DNA of 64,000 nt from Haloferax marisrubri (GCF_001469875.2 NZ_LOPW02000005.1:124001-188000); one strand, 5' to 3'; positions 42,149-52,512 are shown, counted from the first letter of the stretch. Notes: a model not told the origin generated them from the letters alone. Numbers and translations: made by a program.

Positions 42149-42883
42149 TCACCGGAGCGAGACGGCCATCATCACTTCGTCGACGTAGTCACCGTCTATC
42201 TTGTAGTGGCCGTCGCGGACGGCTTCGGTCTCCCAGCCGTGTCCTTCGAGGAACGCGATTGCCTCCTCGTTGGTCGCCGGAACGCTGTTGTAGAGCTTCT
42301 CGAAGCCGCGCTCGCGCGCCCACTCGACGCCGCGGTCGAGGAGCTTGCTCCCGATGCCGTGGCCGCGGAACTCCGGTCGCGTGCCGACGGTCAGGACGGC
42401 GGTGTGGCTCAGTTTCTCCGCCTCGGGCAGGTCGAGGTGGACCCAGCCGGCGAGTTCGTCGCCGACGGTGGCGACGAACACCATTCGGGAACTGACCTCG
42501 TTGTGCCGGAGGACGACCTCCTCGTGGTCGAGCAGGTCGGCGACCGTCTCGGCCTCGATGTACCGGCCCTCGTCCGCGACCTCGTGGATGGCGTCGACGA
42601 GGCTCTCCAAGTCGACGTTCTGGGCCATCCGAATCGTCACGTCGAGGTCGCCGAGTTCCACCGTCTCCTCCTCGCCGGGCGCGTAGGCCACCTCCACGTG
42701 GTTGCCGACCTTTCGGATGTAGCCGTCCCGCCGCAGGACGGTCAGGTGCGCCCCCAGCGCCGCCGGTTCGAAGTTGAGCGCTCTCCGTACCTCGTCCTCG
42801 CGGACGGTCCCGTGGCGCTCGATGTACTCGTAGATGTCCTTGCGGTCTTTGTGTCCGAAGTTGAGACTGTCAGTTACTTCCAT
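42149..42883 (-). CDS. Winged-helix / GNAT acetyltransferase fusion protein
   Basis: 244 residues. An N-terminal winged helix-turn-helix (residues ~8-62, DIYEYIERHGTVREDEVRRA and ALGAHLTVLRRDGYIRKVG) is joined to a GNAT domain whose acetyl-CoA loop is RPEFRGHGIGSKLLDRGVEW near residue 175. The acceptor may be a protein or small molecule, and the HTH may bind DNA, so it could be an acetylation-linked regulator. The ATG at 42883 is chosen; an AATTATAAAT promoter box lies 21-30 bases upstream. Confidence 0.88.
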   Translation of the reverse strand: MEVTDSLNFGHKDRKDIYEYIERHGTVREDEVRRALNFEPAALGAHLTVLRRDGYIRKVGNHVEVAYAPGEEETVELGDLDVTIRMAQNVDLESLVDAIHEVADEGRYIEAETVADLLDHEEVVLRHNEVSSRMVFVATVGDELAGWVHLDLPEAEKLSHTAVLTVGTRPEFRGHGIGSKLLDRGVEWARERGFEKLYNSVPATNEEAIAFLEGHGWETEAVRDGHYKIDGDYVDEVMMAVSLR

Positions 42884-42903
42884 GGTACACAATCACACTC
42901 AGG

Positions 42904-42913
42904 ATTTATAATT
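42904..42913 (-). promoter_or_regulatory. TATA box of the HTH-GNAT gene
   Basis: AATTATAAAT on the minus strand, 21-30 bases before the ATG, compatible with a leaderless mRNA. Confidence 0.6.
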
Positions 42914-42981
42914 GTTGTTCGTGCCGGACCCGACGACAGTCGGCCCCACCGACGAGTGAGACGAGGGCCCGTGCGCCGCCC

Positions 42982-43422
42982 TCAGCGTCTTTCGGGGACG
43001 CAGGTCAGCAGTTGGGCGGTGTCGAGCACGTCGTGGGTCCGCAGCAGAACTTCGGCGGCCTCGCGGACCGTGAAGTCCGCGTCGAGGTCGACGCCGTAAC
43101 ACCGGGCGTACATGGCGAGCCAGTCGTTCATCGCCCGGTGGAGCAGTTCGAACTCCTCGCCGGTAAACGAGACCTGCCGGTCGCCCGTCCGCGCGCTGAC
43201 GTAGAGCGACACCGCCGGGCCGACGCCGTCGCGGGCGCATTCGAGCGCGCGCTGGTCCGCGGCCGACGGCGGCGGCGGGTCGAACGACTTCCGGGCCTCT
43301 CGGGCCTCGTCGGCGAGGGCTCTGGCGCGCTCCCCGAACCGAACGTCTTCGGGATGGCGCTCCTCAGTTCCTCGACCGTCGGCGACGGGGCGAGAGGCCG
43401 ACTGGGTCGCGTCGCCGCTCAT
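42982..43422 (-). CDS. Unknown protein at the end of the etf/fix operon
   Basis: 146 residues, no family recognised. A polar N-terminal third with ERARALADEAREARKSFDPP is followed by a folded-looking part containing RQVSFTGEEFELLHRAMNDWLAMYA and VREAAEVLLRTHDVLDTAQLL. It starts 13 bases after the fixC stop on the same strand, so it is likely cotranscribed and might assist electron transfer or acyl-CoA oxidation, which is inference only. Confidence 0.72.
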   Translation of the reverse strand: MSGDATQSASRPVADGRGTEERHPEDVRFGERARALADEAREARKSFDPPPPSAADQRALECARDGVGPAVSLYVSARTGDRQVSFTGEEFELLHRAMNDWLAMYARCYGVDLDADFTVREAAEVLLRTHDVLDTAQLLTCVPERR

Positions 43423-43435
43423 CTTTGCACCCCCG

Positions 43436-45100
43436 TCATCCCCACTTGAACTCGACGCCCTTGTCGCCGCGCGGGTGGCTCCAGTCGGTGTCGGCGACGA
43501 CGGCGCAGGTGCCGCACTCGACGCAGGGTTGGGTGTCGAGGCTGACGACGCGCTCCTCCGAGCCGTTGGTCCGGACGACCTCCTCGCGGTAACAGCCGCC
43601 GCCGAAATCGACCGCCGAGACGGGGCAGGCCGCCACCGCGGCCCCGCTCGCCTCGTAGGACTCGTCGCGGAGCGTGATGTGCGGGCTGCCGATGTCGGTG
43701 TCGTAGGTCAGCCCGCCGATGCGGGCTTCGAGGTCCGGCGGCGTCACCGAACTCTCGTCGCGGACCCGCGTCCCCAACTCCTCGGCGATGACCGTCGGGA
43801 GCGTGACGTAGGGCGTCCGCGTGTCCGGCATCAGCGCCGACAGCGTCGGGACGTTGTAGAGGCGTTCGAGCCGACCCGAGAGCGCGCGGACGCCGGCGCG
43901 CCCGACCGCCGAGGTGAGCACGGTATCGACCACGTTGGTCACGCCGTCGTCCTCGGCGACGCCGCGGAGCAGTTCGTAGCCGCGGGGCCGGAGCTTCTTC
44001 ATCACGCCCTCGTTCCGGAGTTTGCGGGCGTAACGAGTCCCTGCCTTCTCCGGTTCGTTGCGCGACTTGGCCTGCGCGTACGACTCTGCGGCGAGCGCGC
44101 CGGCGGTGACGGCGTGGTTCATGCCCTTGATGATCGGCCCCTGCGCCTGCATCTGGCCGGCCGCGTCGCCGACGAGGAGCAGGCGGCCGAAGTGCGGTTC
44201 GCGCAGGGCGACCTTCTTCGAGTCGGGCACGAGTTTCGCGCTGTACTCCAGTTCGGTGTAGTCGTCGCCGAGCCACTGCGCGAGCAACGGGTGGGTCAAA
44301 AGCCCGTCCAGTAGCTCGTGTGGCTCCGCCTGCTCCGCGACGAGGCTGTCGAGGTGGAACACCGTTCCGAGCGATAGCGTGTCGCGGTTCGTGTAGAGGA
44401 AGCCGCCGCCGCGGACGCCCTCGAACAGGTCGCCCGAGAACAGGTGCGCCGCCCCCTCGTCTTCCGCCACGTCGAACCGGTCGGCGATGGTGTCTTCCGG
44501 CATATCGACGACGGCCTTGACGCCCTGGAACCACTCGTCGGGCTCGTCCCAGTCCATCAGGCCCGCGTCGCGGGCGAGTTCCGAGTTCACCCCGTCGGCC
44601 GCGACGATGATATCGGCGGTTATCGGGTCGAGTTCGTCCAGCGTGACGCCGACGATGCGGCCCTCCTCGCGGAGCAGGCCGTTGACGTGGACGCCCGTGA
44701 GGAGGCCGCCGCCTGTCTCGCGGGTCCGCTCGTGGACGCGGTCTTCGAGCCACGAGTCCATCTTCCGCCGGAGGACCGAGTCGGACCACTCGGTGTCGTG
44801 TTCGTGGAGGTCGGTGAGGTCGAACGACTCGACCTTGTCGCCGGCGATGTTGTGGATGCGGTACTTCGTGATGGGCCGCTCGGCGGCCGCCTCGCGGAAC
44901 CCCGGAAAGAGGTCGTCGATGGTGTACGGCGCGGACTCCTCGGCGTAGATGAGGCCGCCCGAGACGTTCTTCGACCCGGCCTCGACGCCGCGTTCGAGGA
45001 CGAGCGTCTCGATGCCGTAGTTGGCGAACGTCGCGGCCGCCGCCGCGCCGCCGGGACCCGCCCCGACGACGAGCGCCTCGTAGTGTTCGTAGTCGCTCAT
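43436..45100 (-). CDS. fixC: ETF:quinone oxidoreductase-type flavoprotein (FixC) with ferredoxin-like end
   Basis: 554 residues. N-terminal FAD-binding VVGAGPGGAAAAATFANYGI and the GDAAG motif (LLLVGDAAGQMQAQGPIIKG) mark the geranylgeranyl-reductase/ETF-QO family. The last ~90 residues carry the cysteine set AACPVSAVDFGGGC and CVECGTC, a single-cluster ferredoxin domain equivalent to FixX, so C and X are fused. Accepts electrons from EtfAB and passes them to quinone. Coupled to etfA by a four-base overlap. Confidence 0.92.
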   Translation of the reverse strand: MSDYEHYEALVVGAGPGGAAAAATFANYGIETLVLERGVEAGSKNVSGGLIYAEESAPYTIDDLFPGFREAAAERPITKYRIHNIAGDKVESFDLTDLHEHDTEWSDSVLRRKMDSWLEDRVHERTRETGGGLLTGVHVNGLLREEGRIVGVTLDELDPITADIIVAADGVNSELARDAGLMDWDEPDEWFQGVKAVVDMPEDTIADRFDVAEDEGAAHLFSGDLFEGVRGGGFLYTNRDTLSLGTVFHLDSLVAEQAEPHELLDGLLTHPLLAQWLGDDYTELEYSAKLVPDSKKVALREPHFGRLLLVGDAAGQMQAQGPIIKGMNHAVTAGALAAESYAQAKSRNEPEKAGTRYARKLRNEGVMKKLRPRGYELLRGVAEDDGVTNVVDTVLTSAVGRAGVRALSGRLERLYNVPTLSALMPDTRTPYVTLPTVIAEELGTRVRDESSVTPPDLEARIGGLTYDTDIGSPHITLRDESYEASGAAVAACPVSAVDFGGGCYREEVVRTNGSEERVVSLDTQPCVECGTCAVVADTDWSHPRGDKGVEFKWG

Positions 45101-46824
45101 TGCGACTCACCCCGGTCGTCCGCGGCCGCGCCATCGTCGGGCGTTCCGGTCGGCGCGGTCCCCCCGTCGCTGGCGACCGCCGCCTCGAACCGGCCCTCCT
45201 TGAGCGCCGTCGTCAGCCTCGGCAGCACATCGAACAGGTCGCCCTCGATGAAGTAGTCCGAGAAGTCGCGAATGCGGGCGTCGGGGTCGGTGTTGACCGC
45301 GACGATGGTGTCCGACTCGTCCATGCCGACCTTGTGCTGGACCGCGCCGGAGATGCCCGCCGCGATGTAGAGTTTCGGCGCGACGACCTGCCCCGTCTCG
45401 CCTATCTGTCTGTCCTCGTGGGTGTACTGCTCGACGTGGCCGTCGAAGTTGAACGACCCCGTGACGATGCCGCGGGTGACGCCGACCTCGGCGTCCTCGA
45501 ACTGGTCGGCGAGGTCCAAGGCGAGTTCGATACCCTTGGTCGGGTCGTCGCCGATGCCGCGTCCGACCGCGACGATGACGTCGTGGCCGGTCAGGTCGAT
45601 ACCCTCGTCCAGCTGGTCGAAATCGGTGACGGTGACGCGGAACCAGTCGTCGTCGAGCGGGGCGTCGTGTTCGACGACGAGTCCCTCGCGGTCGTGGTCC
45701 GGTTCGGGCAGGTCGAAGCTCCCCGGGATGACCGACGCGCCCTGCGGGTGGAACTCCCGCGTCGGGTTGTCGATACAGAGGATGGTCGAGTACTCGAAGC
45801 CGGAGAAGTCCGGACGCTTCATGTGCAGGACGCGCTGGAACTCCTTTTTCTCGCCGGCGACGCCGGTCTTGACCGGATTCGAAATGACTTCCTCCGTGAT
45901 GTAGAGCCCCGAGCAGTCGCTGGCGAGGCCGGAGTCGAGTTCGGCCTGCACGAGCGCCGAGAGGTCCCGGCCGTTGTTCGTCGCCGGGAACAGCACGTAC
46001 CGCGGCTTGTCGTAGTCGCGCCACGGCTCGTCGCGGCCGTCCGTGACCTCGAAGTTCTGGTGGGTCGCCCCCGCGCGGGCCATGTCGCAGAATATCTCGG
46101 TGTACGGCTTGTGCTGGAAGCGTTCGAGCCGGGCGTCCTCGCGGACGACGACCACGTCCGCGCCGTAGGCGATGACGTCCTCGACGTGCTTCGACACGTC
46201 GGAGCCGATGAGGACTGCGACGACCCGCTCGTCGGCCGTGTAGTCGTCGTTGTAGGTGTCCATCAGTTCGCGGGCCTTGCCCAGCATCTCCTTGGACACG
46301 TCCACGAGTTCGCCCGCCTGCGTCTCGCAGTAGACCCACATGTCGCGGTAGGTCCCCCCGTGGAGCGACCGGACGTGTCGCTTGTCCCGAGTCGGGTGGT
46401 CGAGGTCCGGGTGACGCTCCTCGGGCGGCCGTTCGTCCACCTCGATTTCCGTGTCTTCCTCGTCGCTTCCCTTCACGGAGTCGATGCGGTTTCTGATGAG
46501 TCGCTTCACCGGGTCGCGGTTCTCGCCCGCCTCCTCGCGTTCGAGGAGCGATTCGAGCTCCGAGACCTCCTCGACGTTCTGGAGGGTGTTCCCGACCTCT
46601 GCGGTGCTCATCGACGCGAGGTCCATCCCGTCGGCGTCGGCCGGCTCCTCGTCGTCCTCGGAGAACTTCTCGATGCGGCTCTCGATGAGCGCGACGGCCG
46701 GCGCGCGGTTCTGCCCGCGGTGTTCAGCCTGTAGAATCTCCTCTAACTCGCCGAGGTCCTCGATGTCCTTGATGGCCGGACCGAGCTCCGAAATCTCGTA
46801 GTCGCCGGGTTCGAAATCGGTCAC
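45097..46824 (-). CDS. etfA: Electron transfer flavoprotein alpha subunit (FixB) with N-terminal repeats
   Basis: 575 residues, far longer than the usual ~320. Residues from ~150 to the end are EtfA: SLHGGTYRDMWVYCETQAGE at the N-side, and the FAD-binding end with VAVGRGIG and YIAAGISGAVQHKVGMDESD. The first 120 residues hold two copies of a helical repeat (12-53 and 74-117; LEEILQAEHRGQNRAPAVAL versus LESLLEREEAGENRDPVKRL). The start is a GTG two bases after the etfB stop. It carries FAD and works with EtfB and FixC. Confidence 0.93.
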   Translation of the reverse strand: MTDFEPGDYEISELGPAIKDIEDLGELEEILQAEHRGQNRAPAVALIESRIEKFSEDDEEPADADGMDLASMSTAEVGNTLQNVEEVSELESLLEREEAGENRDPVKRLIRNRIDSVKGSDEEDTEIEVDERPPEERHPDLDHPTRDKRHVRSLHGGTYRDMWVYCETQAGELVDVSKEMLGKARELMDTYNDDYTADERVVAVLIGSDVSKHVEDVIAYGADVVVVREDARLERFQHKPYTEIFCDMARAGATHQNFEVTDGRDEPWRDYDKPRYVLFPATNNGRDLSALVQAELDSGLASDCSGLYITEEVISNPVKTGVAGEKKEFQRVLHMKRPDFSGFEYSTILCIDNPTREFHPQGASVIPGSFDLPEPDHDREGLVVEHDAPLDDDWFRVTVTDFDQLDEGIDLTGHDVIVAVGRGIGDDPTKGIELALDLADQFEDAEVGVTRGIVTGSFNFDGHVEQYTHEDRQIGETGQVVAPKLYIAAGISGAVQHKVGMDESDTIVAVNTDPDARIRDFSDYFIEGDLFDVLPRLTTALKEGRFEAAVASDGGTAPTGTPDDGAAADDRGESQ

Positions 46825-46826
46825 GC

Positions 46827-47711
46827 TCAGTCACCCCCCGCGGCCGCGGCGTCGCCGGCGTCGCCGTCGCCCACCGCCGACTGCATCGCGGTCAGCACGT
46901 CCTGCATGGCTCCCGTGTCGTCCGGGTCGACCATCGTCGCCTCCCGCTCCGCCGGGGCCTTCGGAATCGGGTCGACCGACGAGACGATAGTCGGCGAGCC
47001 GTCGAGGCCGATGTAGTCCGGGTCGACGTTGATGTCGGCGTGGTCCCGCACCGTCAGGTGCTCCTCGTAGTTCTGGGCGCGCGCTCGGGTCTCCTCGCGC
47101 AGGTCCTTCAGCGTCAGTCGCTCGCCCGCCGTCCGATACGACGGCTCGAACTCGGGGTCCGCGACGACGAACGCCGGAAGCTCCGTCTCGACGGTCTCTA
47201 TCTCCTCGATGTCGCCTTCGACCAGTCGCTTGGCGCGCAGGGTCCCCGCCTCCTCGTCGATGTCGAGGGAGATGACGTGCGTGACGAGCGGCATGTCGAG
47301 ACACCAGTTCGTCTGCGGGCCGGTGTGGCCCGTCTCCCCGTCTGCGGTCTTGAACCCGGCGAACACCACGTCCGGTTCGCCGAGCGTCTCGATGCCCGCG
47401 CTGAGCGTGATGGCCGTCGCCCACGTGTCGGCGGCCGCCATCTCGCGGTCCGAGACGAGGTGCAGGTCGTCGGCGTACACCGTCTCCATCGCCTCCTGTA
47501 ACACCTCCTTGTACCCCGGCGGCCCCATGCTCATCACGCTCACTCGCCCGCCGTGTCGAACTCGTGTCTGGAGCGCCGCCTCCAGCGCGAAGCGGTCGTT
47601 CGGATTCATTACTGTGGGCGTCTTCCCCCGTTCGAGGTGCCCGTCCTCGTCAAACGATACCTGGCCCTCCCGGAAGTCGGGCACACCTTTGGTAAGTACC
47701 ACCATGTGCAT
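46827..47711 (-). CDS. etfB: Electron transfer flavoprotein beta subunit (FixA)
   Basis: 294 residues. Pattern MHMVVLTKGVPDFREGQVSF, the NPNDRFALEAALQTR segment that starts the nucleotide-binding region, and the signature DGETGHTGPQTNWCLDMPLV are characteristic. The start at 47711 is taken; ATG 47705 is an alternative. A TATA-like TTATTATGA lies about 35 bases upstream and GGAGAG could be a ribosome site. First gene of the etfB-etfA-fixC operon. EtfAB collects electrons from acyl-CoA or similar dehydrogenases. Confidence 0.93.
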   Translation of the reverse strand: MHMVVLTKGVPDFREGQVSFDEDGHLERGKTPTVMNPNDRFALEAALQTRVRHGGRVSVMSMGPPGYKEVLQEAMETVYADDLHLVSDREMAAADTWATAITLSAGIETLGEPDVVFAGFKTADGETGHTGPQTNWCLDMPLVTHVISLDIDEEAGTLRAKRLVEGDIEEIETVETELPAFVVADPEFEPSYRTAGERLTLKDLREETRARAQNYEEHLTVRDHADINVDPDYIGLDGSPTIVSSVDPIPKAPAEREATMVDPDDTGAMQDVLTAMQSAVGDGDAGDAAAAGGD

Positions 47712-47841
47712 TGAGAACACTCTCCAGTTAATGCTAGCTCATATTCATAATAATCTTTTGTGCTAGGTGGCCGGAATGTCCGCGCCGCTCACGGGGGTCG
47801 CTGTCGGCGTCCTCGCCCGCAAAAAATCGGGGTTTCTTCCC

Positions 47842-48817
<976 letters not shown>

Positions 48818-48846
48818 GGTTCGCCTGACTTCGCTCCGCTACCGGC

Positions 48847-49506
48847 TTATTGCTCGTCGCGCCGCCGAATCAGCCCCGTCTCCGCGTCGGCGACGACCCG
48901 GGCGGGCGCGCCGTCGGCGTCCACCCGAAGCGGCATGACGTACAGGTCGAACGTCCGGTCGGTCGGGAGCGCGTCCAACCCGCAGAGGTTCTCGACGACG
49001 AGGAGTCCCGCCCCGAGAATCGCGTGGTGGGCGGGCACGTCGTCGCCGCCGGTCGGGTCGGGGCTGAGCGCGTCGATGCCGACCGAGAGCCCCCGGTCCG
49101 CGCAGGCCCGTGCCGTCTCGGGCGCGAGCGCCGGATGGTCGGTCATGCGCTCCGTCCCCCACTCGTCCTCCCAGCCGGTTCGGAACACGAGGAAATCCAC
49201 GCGCGGTTCGAGGTGTTCCGGAATCGCGTCCGGTCCGATTCGCCCGCGAGGGCCCGCGTCTCGGCAGTCGATGGCGCGGGCGGTGAACCGGAGGTCCTCG
49301 ACCGGGAAGTCGTCGAGCGTCGCGCCGTCCGGTTCGGTGTGCGCGGGCGCATCGACGTGCGTGCCCGCGTGGGTCCCGAGTTCGAGCCGGGAAACGCGGT
49401 AGCCGTCGGCCTCGAAGTCGGCGTGCGACTCGACTGCGACGGGCGGGTCGCCGGGGTACGTCGGCATCCCGCTTTCGACGCGACGGGTGAGGTCGAGGAG
49501 GGTCAT
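48847..49506 (-). CDS. Cyclase-family hydrolase (kynurenine formamidase-like)
   Basis: 219 residues. The metal-binding family motif HAGTHVDAPAH near residue 46 (His-x-Gly-Thr-His-x-Asp) is intact. RVESGMPTYPGDPPVAVESH at the start and GIDALSPDPTGG further on also fit. Members hydrolyse N-formylkynurenine or act on other cyclic amides and esters. No kynurenine pathway gene lies nearby, so the substrate is open. 66 bases downstream of gltX on the same strand. Confidence 0.87.
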   Translation of the reverse strand: MTLLDLTRRVESGMPTYPGDPPVAVESHADFEADGYRVSRLELGTHAGTHVDAPAHTEPDGATLDDFPVEDLRFTARAIDCRDAGPRGRIGPDAIPEHLEPRVDFLVFRTGWEDEWGTERMTDHPALAPETARACADRGLSVGIDALSPDPTGGDDVPAHHAILGAGLLVVENLCGLDALPTDRTFDLYVMPLRVDADGAPARVVADAETGLIRRRDEQ

Positions 49507-49572
49507 ACCACTCCGTACGTGGGGGTGGGTAAAACGAGTGTTTGTGTCGAGAGCGACTGTCCGTCGCTCGAC

Positions 49573-51285
49573 TTACTTGTGCGCGAAGTAGACGACCGTC
49601 TCGTCGTCGCCGCGGTCGTCCACGCGGACGAAGCCGACGCGCTCGAACTGGACGAGTTCGTCCTCGGGCACGTCGCCGAAGTCGGGTTCAGCGACGCCCG
49701 TCACGTCGCCGTCCATGGTGCGCATGCGGACCGAGACGCCGTCGGTCGGGGCCCAGTGAATCACGGCCACGTCGCCCTCGCGGACCACGTCGAGGTCGTC
49801 GCCGGTGGCGACGAGCGAGTCGCCCTCGCGGAGGACCGCGCCGAAGCCCTTCAGCCAGACGCGCTCGCCCTCGGCGGGCACGTCGCCCGACTCGAGGAGA
49901 ACGCTGTCGCCGACCGGGATGTCGCGGGTGCCGCGCTCCTCGAAACTCGGGTGGAGCGGCGGGTGGGCGCTGTCGGGGCCGCCCTCGACGGCGAACTCTT
50001 CCCCGTCCCGTACGAGGAAGTAGCGGTCCGTCTCGTCGTCGACGAGGTCGCGGTTGTTCGCGTAGACCGTGGACATCGAGAGGTCGACGTTCGACGTGGA
50101 GGTGCCGAGGCCGACCATCGCGTCCACGATGGCCTGTCCGCGGATGCCGCGGCGACGGAGGCTCTTGATGGTCGGCACGCGCGGGTCGTCCCAGCCCTCG
50201 ACCTCGCCCGCGTCGATGAGTTCCTTGATGCTCGACGTGGACATCTTCACGTCGTAGGCGTCGACCTGCACGTGACCCCAGTGGACGACCTCGGGGTAGT
50301 CCCAGCCGAAGTAGTCGTAGACGAACTGCTGGCGCTTCGCGGAGTCCTGCAGGTCGATGCCGCGGATGATGTGGGTGACGCCCGTGAGGTGGTCGTCGAC
50401 GCCGGACTGGAAGTCGAGCATCGGCCACGCGCGGTAGTCGGCCGCCTCCTCGCGGGGGTGCGGCGTGTCTATCATGCGGAAGGCGACCCAGTCGCGCAGC
50501 GCGGGGTTCTTGTGTTCGATGTCGGTCTTGACGCGGAGGACCATCTCGCCCGAACTGTACTCGCCTGCGACCATGTCCTCGAACTCCTCGCGGGTCGTCT
50601 CGGGGTCCTTGTCGCGGTGCGGACACGGCTTCCCGTCGTTCTTCAGGTTCGAGAACGCCTCGCCCGAACACGAACAGGTGTACGCGCCGCCCATCTCGAT
50701 GAGTTCGCGGGCGTAGTCGTAGTACGTCTCCACCCGGTCGGAGGCCCGAATCACGTCGTCGGGCTCGAACCCGAGGTAGTCGATGTCGTCGAGGATGGCG
50801 TCGTAGGCGGTCAGGTCCGGCCGCTTCGTCTCCGGGTCGGTGTCGTCGAACCGGACGAGGAAGGAGCCGTCGTACATCTCCTTGTACGTCCCGATAACCG
50901 CGGGCATGCGGGCGTGGCCAAGGTGCCACGGGCCGTTGGGGTTCGGGGCGGCGCGCATGCGGACCTCGTCGTACGCCTCGGCGTTCGGGAGGTCGGGGAG
51001 CAGCGAGTCGTCCGCTTCCTCCTCGGCTTCCATCTCGGCGAGTTCCTCGGGCGCGAGGTCTTCGAGTCGCTCGCGCTTTTCGTCGGCGGACTGTTGGTTG
51101 ACCTCGGCGACGACGGGGCCGATGAGTCCCGGAATCTCGCCGCCGTGCTGGCGGAAGTCGGGGTTCTCGCCCATCAGCGGGCCCATAATCGCGCCCACGT
51201 CGGCGTCGCTGTCGTGTTTGACCGCGTTGAGAAGCGCGTGCTTCTCGGCCTCTCGCTCGATGCGCTCTCGAAGCTCGTCGTCCAT
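49573..51285 (-). CDS. gltX: Glutamyl-tRNA synthetase, archaeal type
   Basis: 570 residues, class I synthetase of the archaeal/eukaryotic GluRS group. The HIGH-type motif is HLGH within RAAPNPNGPWHLGHARMPAV near residue 112, and the KMSKS-type motif is KMSTS (VKMSTSSIKELI) near residue 350. The C-terminal beta-barrel anticodon domain fits this group. In archaea it usually charges both tRNA-Glu and tRNA-Gln, the latter corrected by GatDE. In the ancestral cluster it follows idsA, as here, though with a 180-base gap. Confidence 0.95.
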   Translation of the reverse strand: MDDELRERIEREAEKHALLNAVKHDSDADVGAIMGPLMGENPDFRQHGGEIPGLIGPVVAEVNQQSADEKRERLEDLAPEELAEMEAEEEADDSLLPDLPNAEAYDEVRMRAAPNPNGPWHLGHARMPAVIGTYKEMYDGSFLVRFDDTDPETKRPDLTAYDAILDDIDYLGFEPDDVIRASDRVETYYDYARELIEMGGAYTCSCSGEAFSNLKNDGKPCPHRDKDPETTREEFEDMVAGEYSSGEMVLRVKTDIEHKNPALRDWVAFRMIDTPHPREEAADYRAWPMLDFQSGVDDHLTGVTHIIRGIDLQDSAKRQQFVYDYFGWDYPEVVHWGHVQVDAYDVKMSTSSIKELIDAGEVEGWDDPRVPTIKSLRRRGIRGQAIVDAMVGLGTSTSNVDLSMSTVYANNRDLVDDETDRYFLVRDGEEFAVEGGPDSAHPPLHPSFEERGTRDIPVGDSVLLESGDVPAEGERVWLKGFGAVLREGDSLVATGDDLDVVREGDVAVIHWAPTDGVSVRMRTMDGDVTGVAEPDFGDVPEDELVQFERVGFVRVDDRGDDETVVYFAHK

Positions 51286-51465
51286 TACCGTTCGCTTCCG
51301 CGGCGCGCCTAAAAACAGGCCCGGATTGCGGGGAAGGGTCCTCGCGCGGGCAGGGGTACGTGAAATGTTAGCACTTCAGAGTAAATATGAGTTACGGCGG
51401 AACTCGGGGACGGAACGACCGAAGAAGAGATTCTCGCGGCCGCGGTTCGCGGCGACGCCGCGCGC

Positions 51466-52512
51466 TCAGTAGCCGCGGGTGATGAGGTAGTCCGCGATGT
51501 CGCGGAGCAGGTCGCGGGCCTCGTTTTCCGGGAGGACGTCGAGTCGCGACTTGGCCTGTTCGGTGAGGTCTTCGGCCATCTCGCGGGCGTAGTCGATGCT
51601 GCCCGCCTCGTTCAGTTCGGCGACGGCGGCCTCGACGGCTTCCTCGGTGAGTTCCTCGGCCGTCTCGACGTCGACGAGGTCGTCCACGTCGATGCCCTGC
51701 TGGCGCGCGTGGAGGGAGATGATGGTCTCTTTGTTCTCCACGAGGTCGGAACCGCGCTGTTTGCCGAGCTGTTCCGACGGCACGGTCAGGTCGAGCACGT
51801 CGTCCTGAATCTGGAACGCGCTTCCGGACTCGATGCCGTACTGGTAGAGCGCCTCGACGACCTCGTCGTCGGCGCCCATGATGACGGCGGGGACGGCGGC
51901 CGCGGTCCCGTAGAGGACGGCCGTCTTCAGTTCGACCATCTGGAGGTACTCGTCGGGGAGCACCTCGGTGCGGCGCTCGAACTCGATGTCGAGCGCCTGC
52001 CCCTCGCAGATCTGCGTGCAGGTGGTCGCGAGTCGGCGGACGGCCTCGAGGCCGTCGGCGGGGTCAGCGCCGGTCTTCGTCAGGAGTTCGAACGCCTTGG
52101 CGTACAGCGTGTCGCCGGCGAGGATGGCGGTCGAGTTGTCGTACTCCTTGTGGACCGCCGGAACGCCGCGACGGAGGTCGTCGTCGTCCATGATGTCGTC
52201 GTGGATGAGCGTGAACGACTGGATGACCTCGATGCTCACGGCCGCGACCATCACGTCGATGGGGTCGCCCGCGAGCGTCGGGAACGCCCGGTAGTCCTCC
52301 GACATCGGTTCGACGTCCGCGAGCGACTCCGCGGTCAGGAGTGAGACGGTCGGCCGAAGGCGCTTGCCGCCGGCTTTCAGGAGGTACCGTGAGGCCTCGT
52401 AGAGCCGCTCGGGCTCGGCCATCGGTACGTCCTCGTCGAGCGCGTCGTTGACGAGTTCGCGTCGCTCGCGAATCGCCTCGAGCACCCGCTTTTCCGTCGC
52501 GTCGGGAGTCAT
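51466..52512 (-). CDS. idsA: Polyprenyl diphosphate synthase (GGPP synthase type)
   Basis: 348 residues. First Asp-rich motif in LIHDDIMDDDDLRRG near residue 85 and second DDxxD in FQIQDDVLDLTV near residue 220. Condenses isopentenyl diphosphate with allylic diphosphates to the C20/C25 chains of archaeal ether lipids. The ATG at 52512 overlaps the rnj stop codon by one base (TGATG), showing coupled translation; a GTG just upstream is less likely. Co-operates with mvk and ipk in the same window. Confidence 0.93.
   Translation of the reverse strand: MTPDATEKRVLEAIRERRELVNDALDEDVPMAEPERLYEASRYLLKAGGKRLRPTVSLLTAESLADVEPMSEDYRAFPTLAGDPIDVMVAAVSIEVIQSFTLIHDDIMDDDDLRRGVPAVHKEYDNSTAILAGDTLYAKAFELLTKTGADPADGLEAVRRLATTCTQICEGQALDIEFERRTEVLPDEYLQMVELKTAVLYGTAAAVPAVIMGADDEVVEALYQYGIESGSAFQIQDDVLDLTVPSEQLGKQRGSDLVENKETIISLHARQQGIDVDDLVDVETAEELTEEAVEAAVAELNEAGSIDYAREMAEDLTEQAKSRLDVLPENEARDLLRDIADYLITRGY

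Noticed and set aside
48850-51312. 820-codon open frame on the plus strand
   Set aside because: Antisense to the cyclase-family gene and gltX, Val/Arg/Gly-rich, no recognisable domain; a shadow of gltX codon bias.
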